From: an uncultured bacterium
Lineage (GTDB): Bacteria > Gemmatimonadota > Gemmatimonadetes > Longimicrobiales > RSA9
Length of the DNA: 8,606 nucleotides
Assembly (NCBI GenBank): GCA_937995995.1
Contig: CALKIP010000024.1
Coordinates: forward strand, 1-8,606
Direction of reading: 5' to 3'
Shown here one piece after another: positions 7,643-8,606 of this stretch (positions are counted from its first letter, which is position 1; each line of letters opens with the position of its first letter). The translations under genes and the position numbers were made by a program. The notes below the pieces were generated by a model. That model was not told where the DNA came from and made no database searches. It saw nothing but the letters and a program-made list of their open reading frames with translations.

Positions 7643-8023
7643 ACCGATCCTCCCCAGGTGCGTGTCGCCGAACGACGTCGGGTACTTGAGCCCGTAGCCG
7701 AGCGCGCGGTCCGCACCGACGTGCGCTGTCCAGATCAACGGAACGGCGAGCGACTGCCCCGCCAGGAGCAGGGCGAGGGTGAGGAGCGCAGGGCCGACGT
7801 AGCTGTGCAGGGCGTTGTAGACGCCGGCACCGATCCGTGGCCCGGCGGCGTAGGCCGCGAAGCTCAGGTCCGGCGCCAGGAACAGGATCGCGAAGAGCAG
7901 CCACGAAGCGTCGAGTCGAGCGTAGAGGAAGACCGCCAGAAGGAGGACGGCGAGTCCCTCGAGGCGCAGCCACAGGCGAACGCCGCCCGTGACCGAGTGG
8001 AGCCGTGCTTCTCGGTTCAGCAT
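7625..8023 (-). CDS. DUF4260 family integral membrane protein
   Basis: A 132-residue small membrane protein recognised as DUF4260 by LRLEGLAVLLLA (19-30), the LAPDLS motif (49-54), AGPRIGAGVYNALHSY (60-75) and the signature C-terminus GYGLKYPTSFGDTHLGRIG (109-127). Hydrophobic segments are at about 22-36, 40-57, 76-90 and possibly 92-104. The family's function is not known. I chose the ATG at 8023, which has AAGGA 11 nt upstream. An in-frame ATG at 8062 directly abuts the VOC gene stop (TAA then ATG) and would add 13 residues, but that stretch uses AGA, AGG, AAA, CCT and ACA codons unlike the rest and has no ribosome binding site. It is probably cotranscribed with the VOC gene. Confidence 0.85.
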   Translation of the reverse strand: MLNREARLHSVTGGVRLWLRLEGLAVLLLAVFLYARLDASWLLFAILFLAPDLSFAAYAAGPRIGAGVYNALHSYVGPALLTLALLLAGQSLAVPLIWTAHVGADRALGYGLKYPTSFGDTHLGRIGRGPPG

Positions 8024-8062
8024 CTCGTCAGGTTTCCTTGTCGTTGGGCGTCTGCCCGGCAT

Positions 8063-8434
8063 TTAGACGTGCTGATCGAACAGGATCGGGTTGCCATCGG
8101 GGTCCTGGACCACGAAGCTCGCGGGCCCCGTCGTGCTCTCGTCGGCCTCGGTCACGAAGTCCACGCCCTTCGCCTTCAGCTGGCGCTGCAGCTCCCGAAC
8201 ATCGGTGAAATCCTCGAGTTTCCGGGCATCGCTGTCCCAGCCGGGGTTGAAGGTCAGAATGTTCTTCTCGAACATCCCCTGGAAGAGGCCGATCACGTGA
8301 TCGCCGTTCTTCATGATCAGCCAGTTCTGGGAGGCGTCGCCGGTGAAGACTTCGAAGCCGAGCTTTTCGTAGAACGTTTTCGAAGCGTCGAGATCCTTCA
8401 CGGCCAGACTGACCGAGAATGCGCCGAGATTCAT
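8063..8434 (-). CDS. VOC (glyoxalase/bleomycin-resistance fold) family protein
   Basis: A 123-residue protein with the vicinal oxygen chelate fold in two beta-alpha-beta modules: VSLAVKDLDASKTFYEKLGFEV (8-29) opens the first, and the second ends with FVVQDPDGNPILFDQH (107-122). The usual metal-binding His in the first strand is a Ser here (Ser7 or Ser9), and the final acidic position is Asp120 rather than Glu, so I doubt that it is a classical metal-dependent glyoxalase. The substrate is unknown. The ATG at 8434 has AGGAG (8445 to 8441) at 6 nt. It is the first gene of a two-gene unit with the DUF4260 gene, which follows with little or no gap. Confidence 0.87.
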   Translation of the reverse strand: MNLGAFSVSLAVKDLDASKTFYEKLGFEVFTGDASQNWLIMKNGDHVIGLFQGMFEKNILTFNPGWDSDARKLEDFTDVRELQRQLKAKGVDFVTEADESTTGPASFVVQDPDGNPILFDQHV

Positions 8435-8552
8435 GCCATGCTCCTGTATTGAGGCGACGTCGCCGGTGATCGATCTCTGATGATAGGGCTTGCGACCGTG
8501 TGACCTTCGCTCGGGTTCGAGGCGATGACCGAGTCCCCGCCGCGTCCCACAG

Positions 8553-8580
8553 AGTATGACGACCTTCGCCCGATCAACAA
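8553..8580 (-). promoter_or_regulatory. Candidate promoter for the VOC-DUF4260 unit
   Basis: On the - strand TTGTTG (8580 to 8575) is followed after 16 bp by CATACT (8558 to 8553), about 119 nt before the VOC start. The match to sigma-70 consensus is partial and not unique in this 172-bp upstream region, where I see no other gene. Confidence 0.25.
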
Positions 8581-8606
8581 CCGCCCGTGATCAGGATCAT
8601 GCTGAT

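Noticed and set aside
7517..8452. A 311-codon + strand open frame across the VOC and DUF4260 genes
   Set aside because: It overlaps the thiolase end and runs antisense to two genes with recognisable family signatures; its own translation is low-complexity charged sequence.
8525..8590. A 21-codon + strand open frame starting MTESPPRPTEYDD
   Set aside because: It is short, has only a weak GAGG close to the ATG, and lies in the upstream region of the VOC gene. A small peptide cannot be excluded but is not supported.

Overview
The window is high-GC bacterial DNA with no mobile elements, CRISPR arrays or RNA genes that I can see. It looks like ordinary chromosome. The gene content (a SUF operon with an embedded Rieske protein and the Zn-type SufU, an Eis-like acetyltransferase, a FadI-type thiolase, DUF4260) fits a high-GC Gram-positive lineage. 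A deep-branching actinobacterium such as Thermoleophilia is likely and Chloroflexota is possible. The genus cannot be settled from the sequence alone.

Region 1 (1-3563, + strand) is the distal half of an iron-sulfur cluster assembly (SUF) operon: sufD, a Rieske ferredoxin-like gene, sufS and sufU, closed by a 12-bp hairpin. SufS takes sulfur from cysteine, SufU accepts it as a zinc-dependent sulfur acceptor, and SufD is part of the SufBCD scaffold. The residues known to matter for each step are present. The sufB and sufC partners are not here and presumably lie to the left. A 167-bp spacer between sufS and sufU is rich in hairpins, and its reading frame stays open in phase with sufU.

Region 2 (3564-4874, + strand) is a 233-bp non-coding leader with a promoter candidate and two hairpins. 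It precedes one unrecognised gene for a 338-residue protein. That protein has two N-terminal membrane segments separated by a strongly basic loop, an acidic linker, and a C-terminal domain with four cysteines that is probably outside the membrane.

Region 3 (4890-6264) holds an Eis-type GNAT acetyltransferase on the - strand, with a near-perfect Shine-Dalgarno sequence. It is divergent from the thiolase and shares a 142-bp intergenic region with it.

Region 4 (6265-8606) has a FadI-type 3-ketoacyl-CoA thiolase (+), convergent with a two-gene - strand unit: a VOC-family protein followed by a DUF4260 membrane protein. Both convergent junctions (near 4839-4874 and 7609-7642) carry strong hairpins usable as terminators from either side. 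In the second one the DUF4260 stop codon lies in the loop.

I find no convincing undescribed system. The points most worth a second look are the orphan membrane protein with its structured leader, the structured sufS-sufU spacer, and the Rieske protein within the SUF operon.
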